Notes: a model not told the origin generated them from the sequence alone. DNA of 64,000 nucleotides from CALCEB01 sp035531475 (GCA_035531475.1 DATKST010000025.1:7722-71721), one strand, 5' to 3'; shown: positions 43,402 to 51,942, numbered from the stretch's first letter. Numbers and translations are program-made.

Positions 43402-44790
43402 TTAGTTCCGGCAGCGGCGGAAGAGCTGGTCGAGCAACTCGATCGCCAGGTTCATCTCCTCGCGGGTAATCGTAAATGCCGGGGCCAGTGTAAATACGTT
43501 TTTGTAATAACCGCCCACGTCCAGGACCAGTCCGTATTGGCACCCGCCCGCCATCAGATCGCCCTTCAGTCCCGCCGCAAAGATGCGATCCGTCAGTTCG
43601 CGGTCCGGAGTCAATCCATCTTCTTTGCACACCTCGATGCGCAAGGCCAGTCCCAATCCATCCACTTGGCCGATAATCCCGGGATGGCGGCTTTGAAGTT
43701 CGCGCAGCCTGGCCAGAAGATAGGCTCCCTTCTCGTTCACCTGAGTTCCATAATCCTCATCTTCCATCAGCTTCAGCGTCTCCAGCGCCACGGCGGTGCC
43801 GAGCGAATTCGACGAAAACGTGGAATGGGTCGATCCCGGCGGGAAAAGCTCGGGTGTAATCAAATCCTCCCGCGCCCAGATTCCGGCCAGCGGATTGAGG
43901 CCGTTGGTGAGCGCCTTGCCAAAAACGATGATGTCCGGCGTGATGCCCAGGTTTTCGATGGCCCAGAACTTTCCGGTGCGGTAAAAGCCCATCTGGATTT
44001 CATCATCGACAATCAGGATTTTATGCTTGTCGCAAGTCTCCTTGAGCCGCTCGAAATATTCCTTGGGCGGGATCACGTAGCCTCCGGTTCCTTGGATGGC
44101 CTCGATGTAGAACGCCCCGTATTCGCATGACTGCGCCTTCGGATCCCACACGCCGTAATATTCCGTTTCAAAGAGCTTGGCAAATTGATCCTGGCAGTAG
44201 ATGCCGCAGGTTTCGCGCTTCATTCCATAAATGCAGCGGAAGCAGTAAGGATAAAACACGAATTGGCCGCGGTCACTGAAATGGCCGTAACGCCGGCGGT
44301 AGCGGTAGCTGGAAGTGATGGCGGAAGCGCCCAGGGTGCGGCCGTGGTAGCCGCCCATGAAAGCAAACATCAGGTTCTTGCCCGTGTAATTGCGAACCAG
44401 CTTGAGCGAATCTTCAATGGCCTGCGCCCCGCCGACGTTGAAATGGACCCGGCCCTTGACGCCGAAACGCTTTTCGCAGTATTGGGCGATGCGCGCCGCC
44501 ACTTCCACTTTCTCAGCGTGCAGATATTGGCAGGCAAGTTGCGGGAGTTGATCGAGCTGCCGCTTCAAGGCATCATTCAGGCGCCGGTTTTTGTAGCCGA
44601 AGCTCGCCGCCGAATACCACATCTGTAGGTCGAGATAAGGCGTGCCCATCTCGTCAAAAAGGTAGCACCCTTCGCAATTCGTGAAGATTTTGGGAGGCTC
44701 AAGGTAATGGACCGTATCGCCGAATGAGCAATACTTTTTCTCCAATTCCAGAAGCTCTGCAGTGCGTAGACTGACATCAGAAACGCCCAA
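43402..44790 (-). CDS. Class III PLP-dependent aminotransferase
   Basis: A 462-residue aminotransferase of the acetylornithine/4-aminobutyrate (subgroup II) type. Features: YLDLQMWYSAASFGYKN, VHFNVGGAQAIEDSLKLVRNYTGK, FMGGYHGRTLGASAITSS, ILIVDDEIQMGFYRTGKFWA (PLP aspartate) and the lysine in VFGKALTNGLNPLAGIWA. An unusual insert FYPYCFRCIYGMKRETCGIYCQDQF carries four cysteines, a possible zinc site. The substrate is unknown. It follows the HAD phosphatase gene by 50 bases. Confidence 0.88.
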   Translation of the reverse strand: MGVSDVSLRTAELLELEKKYCSFGDTVHYLEPPKIFTNCEGCYLFDEMGTPYLDLQMWYSAASFGYKNRRLNDALKRQLDQLPQLACQYLHAEKVEVAARIAQYCEKRFGVKGRVHFNVGGAQAIEDSLKLVRNYTGKNLMFAFMGGYHGRTLGASAITSSYRYRRRYGHFSDRGQFVFYPYCFRCIYGMKRETCGIYCQDQFAKLFETEYYGVWDPKAQSCEYGAFYIEAIQGTGGYVIPPKEYFERLKETCDKHKILIVDDEIQMGFYRTGKFWAIENLGITPDIIVFGKALTNGLNPLAGIWAREDLITPELFPPGSTHSTFSSNSLGTAVALETLKLMEDEDYGTQVNEKGAYLLARLRELQSRHPGIIGQVDGLGLALRIEVCKEDGLTPDRELTDRIFAAGLKGDLMAGGCQYGLVLDVGGYYKNVFTLAPAFTITREEMNLAIELLDQLFRRCRN

Positions 44791-44840
44791 GTTGATTTCC
44801 TCCCTAGGTTAATCGCCAATCTTGATGGTTTGAGAGAGCG

Positions 44841-45605
44841 CTAACTGCGAACTCCCACCGGCCTTTTTGAATGGCCCGGTTTCACCGGCGCAGGCTCCTC
44901 GAACGATTCAATCAGTTCGGGAAACACTGCGAGGATGTCGCCGAAAGTGTCAAACGCATGGACATTCAAGCCCCGATTCCGGCAATGCGCCAGCAACTGC
45001 CGTTTCGCAAAAATGAGGCTGGCGCGCTCCACGGCATAACGGTCCGAAAGCCCGTCACCCACGTAGACGACCGGATTGTGGCCGCGCACCAGGCGCTCAA
45101 TCAGGGCTGGTTTGCAGGTCGCGCATCCGTGCGGGCAATCGGGCGATGCGTGGGGAAATGAAATGCGCAACCGGCCACCTTCAAGGCGCAGCGCGCTCGA
45201 ATAGAAGTTGGCGCCGTTGCGCAGAGCGCGGCGCAAGCCCGCCCGGCGCAGCGCGCGGCGAATCACGGTGTCCAGCCCGTCACTGACGATGACAAGAGGA
45301 ATGCCGGCCGCGTGGGCCAGCCGGTCAAATTCGGCAAAATCAGGATCCACGGGAAGCGCGTCGATCAGCGCGTTCAGCTCGGCGGGGGTGGTTTCCACCA
45401 ATGCCATCTGGCGCTCCAGGCACTCCCGCGAACCGATCAGACCGCGCGTCCACTCCTGTTCCACTTCTCTCCAGCTTGGATGAGCAAGCTGGGTCAGGAT
45501 TTGGTCGGTGGCGTCAACTTCGGTGATGGTGCCGTCAAAATCGCAAAAGATGACGGGACGAATCTGCAATCTTGATCCTTTCATTCTTGCTAAGCCGTTT
45601 CTCAT
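44841..45605 (-). CDS. MtnX-like HAD-IB phosphatase
   Basis: A 254-residue HAD hydrolase: motif I FCDFDGTIT with Asp22/Asp24, motif II IVSDGLD, and motif III VYVGDGLSDRYAVE. The CHGCATCKPALIER segment between them is shared with 2,3-diketo-5-methylthiopentyl-1-phosphate/MtnX-type and phosphoserine-phosphatase-like enzymes. It could serve the methionine salvage pathway with the distant MTA phosphorylase, or dephosphorylate the product of its operon partners; this cannot be decided. ATG codons at residues 1 and 8 are possible starts. Confidence 0.8.
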   Translation of the reverse strand: MRNGLARMKGSRLQIRPVIFCDFDGTITEVDATDQILTQLAHPSWREVEQEWTRGLIGSRECLERQMALVETTPAELNALIDALPVDPDFAEFDRLAHAAGIPLVIVSDGLDTVIRRALRRAGLRRALRNGANFYSSALRLEGGRLRISFPHASPDCPHGCATCKPALIERLVRGHNPVVYVGDGLSDRYAVERASLIFAKRQLLAHCRNRGLNVHAFDTFGDILAVFPELIESFEEPAPVKPGHSKRPVGVRS

Positions 45606-45626
45606 CAGAAAACCTGTCTACGGGGT

Positions 45627-45780
45627 CTAACCCCAAGGCTGTTCACTTAAGGCTCGTTGGAGAATAACTGCACGCGGTTGAACCAGAGCCCCTCACCCCA
45701 GCCCTCTCCCCGCAAGCGGGGAGAGGGCTGGGGTGAGGGGTCACGCAACGCCTCTGCCATCAAAGTTTGGTGAATCCAAC
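45627..45780 (-). mobile_element. MITE-like element, one-ended copy, reverse orientation
   Basis: The left end CTAACCCCAAGGCTGTTCA is the family's terminal repeat, followed by GAACCAGAGCCCCTCACCCC and the core CTCTCCCCGCAAGCGGGGAGAG. The order matches the reverse complement of the copy at 62418. The right terminus is decayed near the stop codon of the ligase gene. Confidence 0.65.
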
Positions 45781-45792
45781 GCCGATCCCGCA

Positions 45793-47109
45793 TCACGGCG
45801 TGCGTTCGTCCACCAATCGCTTCGGTTTTCTACCCTGCTCCAAGCTTCCTCGCGGCAAAAAGCGGAAGGCCAATTGATACATGCCGCAATTGTAATTCGA
45901 CCAGAGATCCGGGTAGCGTTCCGCCAGCCTTTCGCGGACGCTTGCCTCAACGCGCGCGGCCGGAATGCCGTTGGCAAGCTCCAGGCGGAATTCGAGAATG
46001 TCATGGACACCCTCCTGCCGAACCGCTACCTGCCAGCCGCTTGATAAGCCAGGGACGTCATGAAGCACCTTCTCAAAAATTTCGGGATGCATATTGCCCG
46101 CGCCCATCACCACCATTTCATCCCGCCGTCCCTTGATCCTTGAAATTCGTGCCAGCGGAGCGCCGCACGGGCAGGGATCCGTAACGATGCGAGCGATATC
46201 GTTGGCTCGATAGCGAATAAGGGGTTGAGTGCGCCGCGAAAGCGTGGTGATGACCAGCTCTCCATAATCCTCGGGATCGGGGTCCAGAACCTCGACCAGA
46301 AAATTAAATTCGTCGAAGTGATAGCCCTGGCGCTGCTTGCACTCCATGCCCAGTCCGCCGCCGGCTTCAGTGGAGCCGTAACCCAAAATCACCGGGGCTT
46401 TCCAGACCTGCTGGACGTAGTTGCGATAAACCTCCGTCATGCGGTCACCGGCGGCGAAGATTACCTTGAGCGGGAAAGTTCCTTCCTTTTCCGCAATCTC
46501 GCTGAGACTCACCAGCCAGGTTGGGTCTGCGATCAGAACGTTGTAGCCGTAAATTCCCAGGCGGGAGTAGAGATCCCTCGGCGCTGGCTTGCCGGTGGCC
46601 GAGCAAAAAACTTCCAGTTGTTTGCAGGCCGTGTAAGTGACCCAGCTACTGATCCAATAACCGGCGTCGAAAGTGCAAACGGCGCGATCACCCGGCCGCA
46701 CACCGTTTTCGTAAAGCGCCGCAGCTTCGTAGCGCGCTGCGAAGTCCAATTCGTCATAAGAAAAATAGACACGTTTTGGAGACCCGGAAGTTCCGGTGGT
46801 TTCAAAGACCAGTTGCGGCTCGCGGCAAAGAAATTCGGATGGGGGAAGCGATAGGAGGTCGTCCGCCGTCGTGTAAATGTCGCGAAGATCATGGGGGTTG
46901 CGAACTGCGGCGGGATCGATGCCCCTTTCGCGCAGCTTCTTATTAAAAAACTTCTGGCGCGTGGCGGCGTATTGAACAACTTCGCGGAATCCCTCGCTTT
47001 GAATGCTTTGAATCAGTGATGGCGAACAGCGCTTGCCCCAGCGGACGAGGGCAGCCGCCGAATCGCCGATCAGAAACCGCTCTGTCAATCGCCGGGCTTG
47101 GCTAAACAT
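45793..47109 (-). CDS. PaaK-like AMP-dependent acyl/aryl ligase
   Basis: A 438-residue member of the phenylacetate-CoA ligase / coenzyme F390 synthetase branch of the ANL superfamily, activating a carboxylate with ATP. The AMP-binding loop is FETTGTSGSPKRVYFSYDEL, followed by VILGYGSTEAGGGLG, LIRYRANDIARI and the hinge KGRRDEMVVMGAGNMHPEIFEKVL, then a small C-terminal domain. Whether the acceptor is CoA, an acyl carrier protein or an amine is unknown. It is the first gene of a minus-strand run with the HAD phosphatase and aminotransferase; an acyl carrier protein gene lies about 3.3 kb upstream. Confidence 0.85.
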   Translation of the reverse strand: MFSQARRLTERFLIGDSAAALVRWGKRCSPSLIQSIQSEGFREVVQYAATRQKFFNKKLRERGIDPAAVRNPHDLRDIYTTADDLLSLPPSEFLCREPQLVFETTGTSGSPKRVYFSYDELDFAARYEAAALYENGVRPGDRAVCTFDAGYWISSWVTYTACKQLEVFCSATGKPAPRDLYSRLGIYGYNVLIADPTWLVSLSEIAEKEGTFPLKVIFAAGDRMTEVYRNYVQQVWKAPVILGYGSTEAGGGLGMECKQRQGYHFDEFNFLVEVLDPDPEDYGELVITTLSRRTQPLIRYRANDIARIVTDPCPCGAPLARISRIKGRRDEMVVMGAGNMHPEIFEKVLHDVPGLSSGWQVAVRQEGVHDILEFRLELANGIPAARVEASVRERLAERYPDLWSNYNCGMYQLAFRFLPRGSLEQGRKPKRLVDERTP

Positions 47110-47273
47110 AGAACATCATCTTCGGGTCTGGAATGGCGCCCCCTGTTATTTTCCCTTTCCTCCAGTTGCTGTCGCCCCCGCGCAGGCGGGGGCCCATGCT
47201 CTTCCGGACCGGCAAGATATGGATTCCCGTCCCTGCTTCCGCTGGGACAAGCCTTCGCGGGAATGACGGTGAC

Positions 47274-47328
47274 GTAGGGGCGACCCTTGTGGTCGCCCGC
47301 AGACGGCGGGTACCATGCCCGCCCCTGC
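47274..47328. repeat. Cloverleaf-like dispersed repeat
   Basis: GTAGGGGCGACC and GGTCGCCC form one arm; GGGCATGGTACCCGCC-type inverse sequence another; the ends GTAGGGGCG and CGCCCCTGC pair to close a junction. It matches the element at 55026-55077. Confidence 0.6.
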
Positions 47329-47343
47329 TTGTGGAAAACTGTC

Positions 47344-47372
47344 GGGACGAACCCATTGCTTGGGTTCGTCCC
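47344..47372. repeat. Perfect 12-bp hairpin
   Basis: GGGACGAACCCA pairs with TGGGTTCGTCCC over a five-base loop. No clear T tract on either side. Confidence 0.55.
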
Positions 47373-47404
47373 TGAAATCAACCTATCTTCCGCATAATAC
47401 AATA

Positions 47405-47500
47405 GTTAAGCCATTCTTGAATGGCTTCGTTAATGGCTTCGATTGTGTTCTTTCCAAAACTTGCCCATTGTTTTCAATGGAGTTTGGGTTCGTTTCGATA
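47405..47500 (+). repeat. Dispersed repeat shared with 7468-7592
   Basis: The block 47468-47490 is identical over 23 bases to the minus strand of 7511-7533; the part before it keeps repeated AATGGCTTCG units. Described further at the other copy. Confidence 0.5.
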
Positions 47501-47767
47501 ATAATTCTTGATGATTATCAAGTTAGCTCACGCAAACCCTAACCACCTCTGTTCTTTGAGGGAAACGGGCAGCTTTGCGCAGTTTAGTCGTGTTAGAGAG
47601 GGCTTTCATGCACCTTTTCGTGGCGAACTCTCCCAGCCCAAGCAACTTTAGGGTCCGAAGCAGACTGCTCAGACGACGTACCACAAGGCCAGTGCGGGAG
47701 CTAACTTGATAATCATCTATTTTTTTCTTGTTTGCCCATTCACATCCCAGATGCTCGCCCCGCTCAT

Positions 47768-47791
47768 AACTTGTTTATTTATAAACAAGTT
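47768..47791. promoter_or_regulatory. Near-perfect palindrome of 24 bases
   Basis: AACTTGTTTAT and ATAAACAAGTT form an 11-bp inverted repeat with a two-base centre. It lies 105 bases past the end of the glycosyltransferase gene and 660 bases ahead of the ligase gene. It could be a regulator site or a hairpin; role unknown. Confidence 0.45.
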
Positions 47792-47895
47792 GACTGGAAT
47801 TGCTCCGATAAATCGACGCAACTTATTCATAATTTTATGGTTATAAAAGTTTTCGAGTCCTGGCGCTTCGCCGCTACGGGTCGCAGCCTCACAAG

Positions 47896-49083
47896 TCACA
47901 TTAAGTAGGCTGACTCACCGGAACGTAATGGAGGGCTGGCCAGCAGCTCAATGTAGCTCGACTTCTCCATCAGTGCCCGAGCCACCTGAGCCACGGCATG
48001 GGCCGCGTCCGGCCTGGACAGGTCTCTGGCCCGGCGGGCGATATCCTGAAGTCGAAGCGGTTGCGCGATCAAGGAGGAAACGACACCGGGAATGTCCTGG
48101 TTCTGCTCCACCTGGACAGCCACTCCGTTCCGGACCAAATACTCCATATTTCTCTCTTCCGGTCCCGGAATAGGATGGGTGAGGACCATCGGCAACCCCG
48201 CAGCCAGGGCCTCCGAAGCCGTCAGACCGCCCGGTTTGGTAATCAGCAGGTCGGCAGCCGCCATCAGTTCCGGTATGCGGTCGGTCCATCCAAATGGAAA
48301 AAGGTCGAGGGCCAGTTTCCCTCGTAAGGAATCCAAGCGACTTCGCATCCGGCGGTCACGACCGGCAATCGCCACAACCTGCAAGGGCTGATTACAGTTC
48401 TCAAGGTGTTCGACAATCGAATCGATGGGCCAGGGCCCCATGCCACCGCCCATCACCAGAACAACCGGGCGCCGGGGACTTAGGCCCAGCGATTGGAGGA
48501 TTTCCTGCCGGTCGAAGGGCAACGCAAATACCGGGTCTACAGGAACCCCACAATTCAGAATGCGATTCGGCGAAACGCCCCACCCAATCAGTTGCTGCTT
48601 GGCGCTATCGCTCGCCACACAATAAAAGTCGATTTCCGGCTGTACCCAAGGTGGCTCGGAGTTGAAATCCGTGGTGACGGCCAGCACCGGTCCCGAATAC
48701 CACCCTTCGCGTTTGCCCAGGGATGCAATTTCGGCAGCGCCGATTTCGGTCACAATCAGCAAATTCGGACTGAAGGCGGCAAGGTCCCGCAGAACCCTTG
48801 AACACCCCCGGCGAAAGACCCAATGGGGCGCAGTTGAACGGTGCCGGCGTTTTTCACGGCGCTCATAGAGCCGTCGCCAAAGGCCCCGGCGGTAGCGCAG
48901 CATCAACCAGTAAGGATGCACGTAGAGCCAGTGAAACCACGGTTTGGCGCCCTCGAGCGCATCCACCAGGCGCACATCCAACTCTTCCCGGCCATCCTCC
49001 AGCGCGCTTCGAACCACCGCGGAAGCGCGGACATGACCCGCACCGACGCTTAATGTCAAAATCTGAACCCTTTTGGGTAGCAT
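47896..49083 (-). CDS. GT28 glycosyltransferase, MGDG synthase / processive diacylglycerol glucosyltransferase type
   Basis: A 395-residue GT-B glycosyltransferase of the membrane-lipid branch. The N-terminal domain starts VQILTLSVGAGHVRASAVVRSAL (MGDG synthase motif), the C-terminal donor domain has VVLVMGGGMGPWPIDSIVEHL, FPFGWTDRIPELMAAADLLITKPGGLTASEALAAGLPMVL and PGPEERNMEYL. Such enzymes transfer glucose or galactose to diacylglycerol at the inner membrane face. The gene follows fabF and the acyl carrier protein on the same strand with 83 bases between, suggesting a glycolipid function (inference). Confidence 0.85.
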   Translation of the reverse strand: MLPKRVQILTLSVGAGHVRASAVVRSALEDGREELDVRLVDALEGAKPWFHWLYVHPYWLMLRYRRGLWRRLYERREKRRHRSTAPHWVFRRGCSRVLRDLAAFSPNLLIVTEIGAAEIASLGKREGWYSGPVLAVTTDFNSEPPWVQPEIDFYCVASDSAKQQLIGWGVSPNRILNCGVPVDPVFALPFDRQEILQSLGLSPRRPVVLVMGGGMGPWPIDSIVEHLENCNQPLQVVAIAGRDRRMRSRLDSLRGKLALDLFPFGWTDRIPELMAAADLLITKPGGLTASEALAAGLPMVLTHPIPGPEERNMEYLVRNGVAVQVEQNQDIPGVVSSLIAQPLRLQDIARRARDLSRPDAAHAVAQVARALMEKSSYIELLASPPLRSGESAYLM

Positions 49084-49166
49084 GGAACTCGTTCCCGACC
49101 TGGCGGCTTAGCCCCAATTATTCCGGAATCTCCCACGGGAGACCGAAGCGTTGGGACTCCGGCCGG

Positions 49167-50396
49167 TCAGCTCATTTCCTTCACCAGCAAAACTGCGTTC
49201 AAACCCCCGAACGCGAAAGAGTTGGAAAGCGCCGCCCGGATGTGGCGTTGGCGGGCCGTATTGGGCGTGTAGTCCAAATCGCATTCCGGGTCCGGCTCCG
49301 TGTAATTCGCGGTGGGCGGGATGACCTCCTTGTGGAGCGCCATCAGCGTGGCCACCAACTCCACCGCTCCTGTCGCTCCCATGATATGCCCGTGCATGGA
49401 CTTGCTTGAACTGATGGAGACCTTTCGAGCGTGTTCGCCGAAAGCCTGCTTGACGATCTGCGTCTCTGTGGAGTCATTCAAACGGGTGCCAGTACCGTGG
49501 GCATTGATATAATCGATATCTTCCGGATTGAGCCCGGCCTCGTCCAAAGCCATGCGGATGGCGCGAACCGGACCATCGACCGAGGGTTGAGTGATGTGCC
49601 CGGCGTCAGAACTCATCCCGAAACCCGCCAGTTCGCCGTAGATTCTTGCTCCGCGCTTTTGCGCGTGCTCCAGCTCTTCCAGTAACACGGCCGCAGCGCC
49701 CTCACCAATGACCATGCCTTCCCGGTCCCGCGAGAACGGGCGGCAGGCATGGCTTGGGTCGCCATTGCCGGGTGCCAGCACCCGCACCGATTCCCAGGAA
49801 CGCATCATGCCGTAGGTGATGGGCGCATCCGATCCGCCCGCCAGCATCATGTCCGCAAGACCAAAGCGGATCAGGTGGAACGCCTCACCAATCGCGTGAC
49901 CGGCGGAGGAGCAGGCGGTGGCGGTGGCAAACGATGGGCCTTGCGCGCCATATTCCATGCAGATCTGCGAAACGGGCGCATTGTGCATGATGCGAGGGAT
50001 GGTGAAGGGATGGAGGCGGGTGGCGTGCTTGCCGTAGAGGTTTAAGTAGCCTTCATCGAGCCCTTGGGCCCCGCCCATCCCGGAGCCGATCACGACGCCG
50101 AACCGCGGCCGTTCCTCTTCCCGAACCGCGAGACCGCTCGATTGCATGGCCTGGCCCGCGGCAATCAGGCCAAATTGCGCAAACCGGTCAAGCAGATCCA
50201 ACCGCTTGGACGGAAAGTAATCCGTCGGCACGTAGTCCGGTACTTCAGCGGCAATCTGCACGCTGAGCGAGGAAGAATCAAACTGCTCAATCCTGCGGAC
50301 AGCAGACTTTCCCTGAAGCAAGTTTCCAAAAAACGATTCCACGTCCTTCCCGGAGGACGCAAAAACACCCAACCCGGTAATCACCACTCTTCGCAA
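49167..50396 (-). CDS. fabF: Beta-ketoacyl-ACP synthase II (FabF-type)
   Basis: A 409-residue condensing enzyme that elongates acyl-ACP with malonyl-ACP. The catalytic triad is Cys162 in ATACSSAGHAIG, one histidine in INAHGTGTRLND and one in KSMHGHIMGATGAVE. Additional family marks are VIGSGMGGAQGLDEGY and SNSFAFGGLNAVLL. It is paired with an ACP gene 25 bases upstream and followed by the GT28 gene. Since each bacterium has a housekeeping FabF elsewhere in a fab cluster, this copy may be dedicated; that is inferred, as no fabD, fabG or fabH lies here. Confidence 0.92.
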   Translation of the reverse strand: MRRVVITGLGVFASSGKDVESFFGNLLQGKSAVRRIEQFDSSSLSVQIAAEVPDYVPTDYFPSKRLDLLDRFAQFGLIAAGQAMQSSGLAVREEERPRFGVVIGSGMGGAQGLDEGYLNLYGKHATRLHPFTIPRIMHNAPVSQICMEYGAQGPSFATATACSSAGHAIGEAFHLIRFGLADMMLAGGSDAPITYGMMRSWESVRVLAPGNGDPSHACRPFSRDREGMVIGEGAAAVLLEELEHAQKRGARIYGELAGFGMSSDAGHITQPSVDGPVRAIRMALDEAGLNPEDIDYINAHGTGTRLNDSTETQIVKQAFGEHARKVSISSSKSMHGHIMGATGAVELVATLMALHKEVIPPTANYTEPDPECDLDYTPNTARQRHIRAALSNSFAFGGLNAVLLVKEMS

Positions 50397-50421
50397 GGTC
50401 TCACCCTTCGGCTGCGCGAGC

Positions 50422-50712
50422 CTAGTTCTCGGTTGCCGGAGATCCGCTCTTCGCCATGGCGACCAAGTCGGAGATATCCTTACCTTCGATGACCCGGGTG
50501 AGGCTGTCCACCACTTGCCGGACGGATTTCATGTTCTGCGCCACATTGTCTGGAATGTCGATTTTGAACTCTTCTTCCAGCGCAAATAAGATGTTAACCC
50601 CATCCAATGAATCGATACCAAGCTCCTCAAATGTTGAGTCCGCTCTGACCACCCCCGGCTGTAAATGCTGCTCGCGGCCAATGATCTCTATTACCTTCTC
50701 CTCGATATTCAT
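50422..50712 (-). CDS. acpP: Acyl carrier protein
   Basis: A 96-residue acidic four-helix carrier. The ATG at 50712 has the ribosome site AAGGAG seven bases ahead. The phosphopantetheine serine is Ser35 in ELGIDSLDGVNILFALEEEF. A 15-residue Gly/Ser tail after helix IV makes it slightly longer than AcpP. It directly precedes fabF. It could be the housekeeping AcpP or a dedicated carrier for the lipid locus. Confidence 0.88.
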   Translation of the reverse strand: MNIEEKVIEIIGREQHLQPGVVRADSTFEELGIDSLDGVNILFALEEEFKIDIPDNVAQNMKSVRQVVDSLTRVIEGKDISDLVAMAKSGSPATEN

Positions 50713-50780
50713 CGTTTCTCCTTGTGCCCTCCCTGCCTGGTATTTATACACACGGTCATATAGCCGGCGACGCTCCGTCC

Positions 50781-50833
50781 TGTAGCGCCGGTCTGTGACC
50801 GGCGGATTTCGCCGCTCATAGAGCGGCGCTACA
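50781..50833. repeat. Cloverleaf-like repeat
   Basis: Outer arms TGTAGCGCCG and CGGCGCTACA enclose two hairpins, GCCGGTC-TGT-GACCGGC and GCCGCTC-ATA-GAGCGGC, giving a three-way junction. It sits between the acyl carrier protein gene and the receiver-domain gene. Confidence 0.7.
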
Positions 50834-50885
50834 GCAAAAGCCCTTCGCCGACTTATGTCCTCACGTATAGTTTTCGTGTCCCTCT

Positions 50886-51269
50886 TCAGGATGAGATGCC
50901 GATTGATCTCTTACTGGCTAGCTCCGCCACAGCCTGCAGAAGCTCCGAGAGCCGGAAAGGCTTCTCCAGCAAGGCTCCCACTCCCAGATCCAAAGCCCTT
51001 TTCCGTTCCACTCCCGAAATGAATGAAGACATTAAGATCAATTCGTGCTTGGTGTTCTGTTTCCGCAGATGCTGCAGGAGTTCAAGCCCATTGCGGTCGG
51101 GCATTTGCAAGTCGGCGATGACGATCTGGTATTCGCTGCCGGCAGCCAGGGCCTCTTGCGCTGACGCAGCGTCCTTTACTACGCCCACCTCGTAGCCATT
51201 TGTTACCAAAACCTCCGAGAGAAGCTCCCGGCTCTCTTGATCGTCGTCAACCACCAAAACTTTAACCAT
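50886..51269 (-). CDS. Single-domain response regulator (CheY-like)
   Basis: A 127-residue stand-alone receiver domain: VLVVDDDQESRELL with the acidic pocket, phosphorylation site Asp53 in IADLQMPD, the conserved threonine/serine in ILMSSFI and lysine in LEKPF. There is no output domain, so it works by binding a partner, or it is part of a phosphorelay. No kinase is seen nearby. A good -35/-10 promoter lies 60-85 bases upstream. Confidence 0.9.
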   Translation of the reverse strand: MVKVLVVDDDQESRELLSEVLVTNGYEVGVVKDAASAQEALAAGSEYQIVIADLQMPDRNGLELLQHLRKQNTKHELILMSSFISGVERKRALDLGVGALLEKPFRLSELLQAVAELASKRSIGISS

Positions 51270-51327
51270 CGTGACACAACCTTCCTGATTCGGCTAGTCT
51301 TGAGTGCAAGGGTAATTCCAAACTCGA

Positions 51328-51356
51328 CTTATAATTTGTAATATATTGATTGTAAA
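51328..51356 (-). promoter_or_regulatory. Sigma-70 promoter of the response regulator
   Basis: On the minus strand TTTACA and TATAAG with a 17-base spacer, five of six matches each to consensus. Confidence 0.7.
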
Positions 51357-51689
51357 ATAGTTATAATTAATTTAAGAGGCAAGAACGTAAGCGAGGGCTA
51401 CCGGATCACAAGAATGTGTGTCATAATGAAACACTTTGTCTCGAAGTTTTCGGTTTGGAGTTTTATGGACAGACTTGAAGATTCGCACCCAACCGAAAAT
51501 GGTAGGTAACTATATTAGTTCCACTAATTAAGATAGACTCGGCTGCGCTCCGGGATGTTTTTAAGTGTCCCAAAAAGAAACACACTGCTGCCGAATCAAT
51601 TCTGGAAGATAGGATTTTTCCTGACAGATTAGGACTAATTGGCGAGAGACTGGCACGGATGGCGGCTAGCCGGCCATCCCTAAGCCTTC
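51357..51689. other. AT-rich intergenic stretch
   Basis: About 330 bases between the response-regulator promoter and the candidate RNA. AT-rich at the left; no gene, strong hairpin or repeat was found. Confidence 0.4.
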
Positions 51690-51799
51690 AAAAAAACGTG
51701 CCGTCGGACTCCGGAAACGGGAGGTGGGAGTTTGAGAGCCCGACGGCACTCCAGCCAGGGAAACGAGCAAATACGGGCGAAACTTCTTGCTCGGTTATT
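51690..51799 (-). ncRNA. Candidate small RNA with promoter and intrinsic terminator
   Basis: Transcribed leftwards. A first hairpin pairs CGAGCAA with TTGCTCG (51793 to 51764). The second, 51749 to 51698, has a 14-bp stem from GTGCCGTCGG / CCGACGGCAC extended by four more pairs including one G-T, and is followed by seven Ts. Its loop contains CUCCCACCUCCCG, complementary to Shine-Dalgarno sequences. A sigma-70 promoter lies just upstream. No known RNA family (6S, SRP, tmRNA, c-di-GMP riboswitch) was matched. It lies between divergent regulatory genes. Existence as a transcript is inferred. Confidence 0.5.
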
Positions 51800-51805
51800 G
51801 ACAAC

Positions 51806-51833
51806 ATATTAACTCTATTATCTAGCTTGTCAA
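51806..51833 (-). promoter_or_regulatory. Sigma-70 promoter of the candidate small RNA
   Basis: Minus strand: full-consensus TTGACA at 51833-51828 and TAATAT at 51811-51806, spacer 16 bases, start expected near 51799. Confidence 0.6.
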
Positions 51834-51942
51834 GTGTTTTTTTATAAAATAACAAAAATATTTTTGCAGCGCACTCCGCCCCCAAAGAGCGAAGGGCGGC
51901 AGGGGGTGGGACAGAGTCTGGGAATGATGGGTGAGATCCGGC

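Larger units (their letters stand above)
47110..47895. other. Repeat-rich intergenic region
   Basis: A 786-base stretch without a supported gene. In order it holds a GTCATTCCCGC-type repeat (about 47174-47272), a cloverleaf-like repeat (47274-47328), a perfect hairpin (47344-47372), a segment shared with 7468-7592 (about 47405-47500), and a 24-bp near-palindrome (47768-47791). It is AT-richer than its surroundings. A short open frame on the minus strand near 47717-47899 shows no gene character. Confidence 0.6.

Noticed and set aside
47717..47899. Open frame of 60 codons on the minus strand beside the GT28 gene
   Set aside because: AT-rich, starts inside the end of GT28, spans a palindrome, and shows no protein features.
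51690..51799. Assignment of the structured RNA to 6S, SRP, tmRNA or the c-di-GMP riboswitch
   Set aside because: The defining conserved blocks of these families are absent.
51688..51885. An open frame of about 65 codons on the minus strand over the candidate RNA
   Set aside because: Its sequence is dictated by the promoter, hairpins and terminator, there is no ribosome site, and the peptide has no recognisable character.
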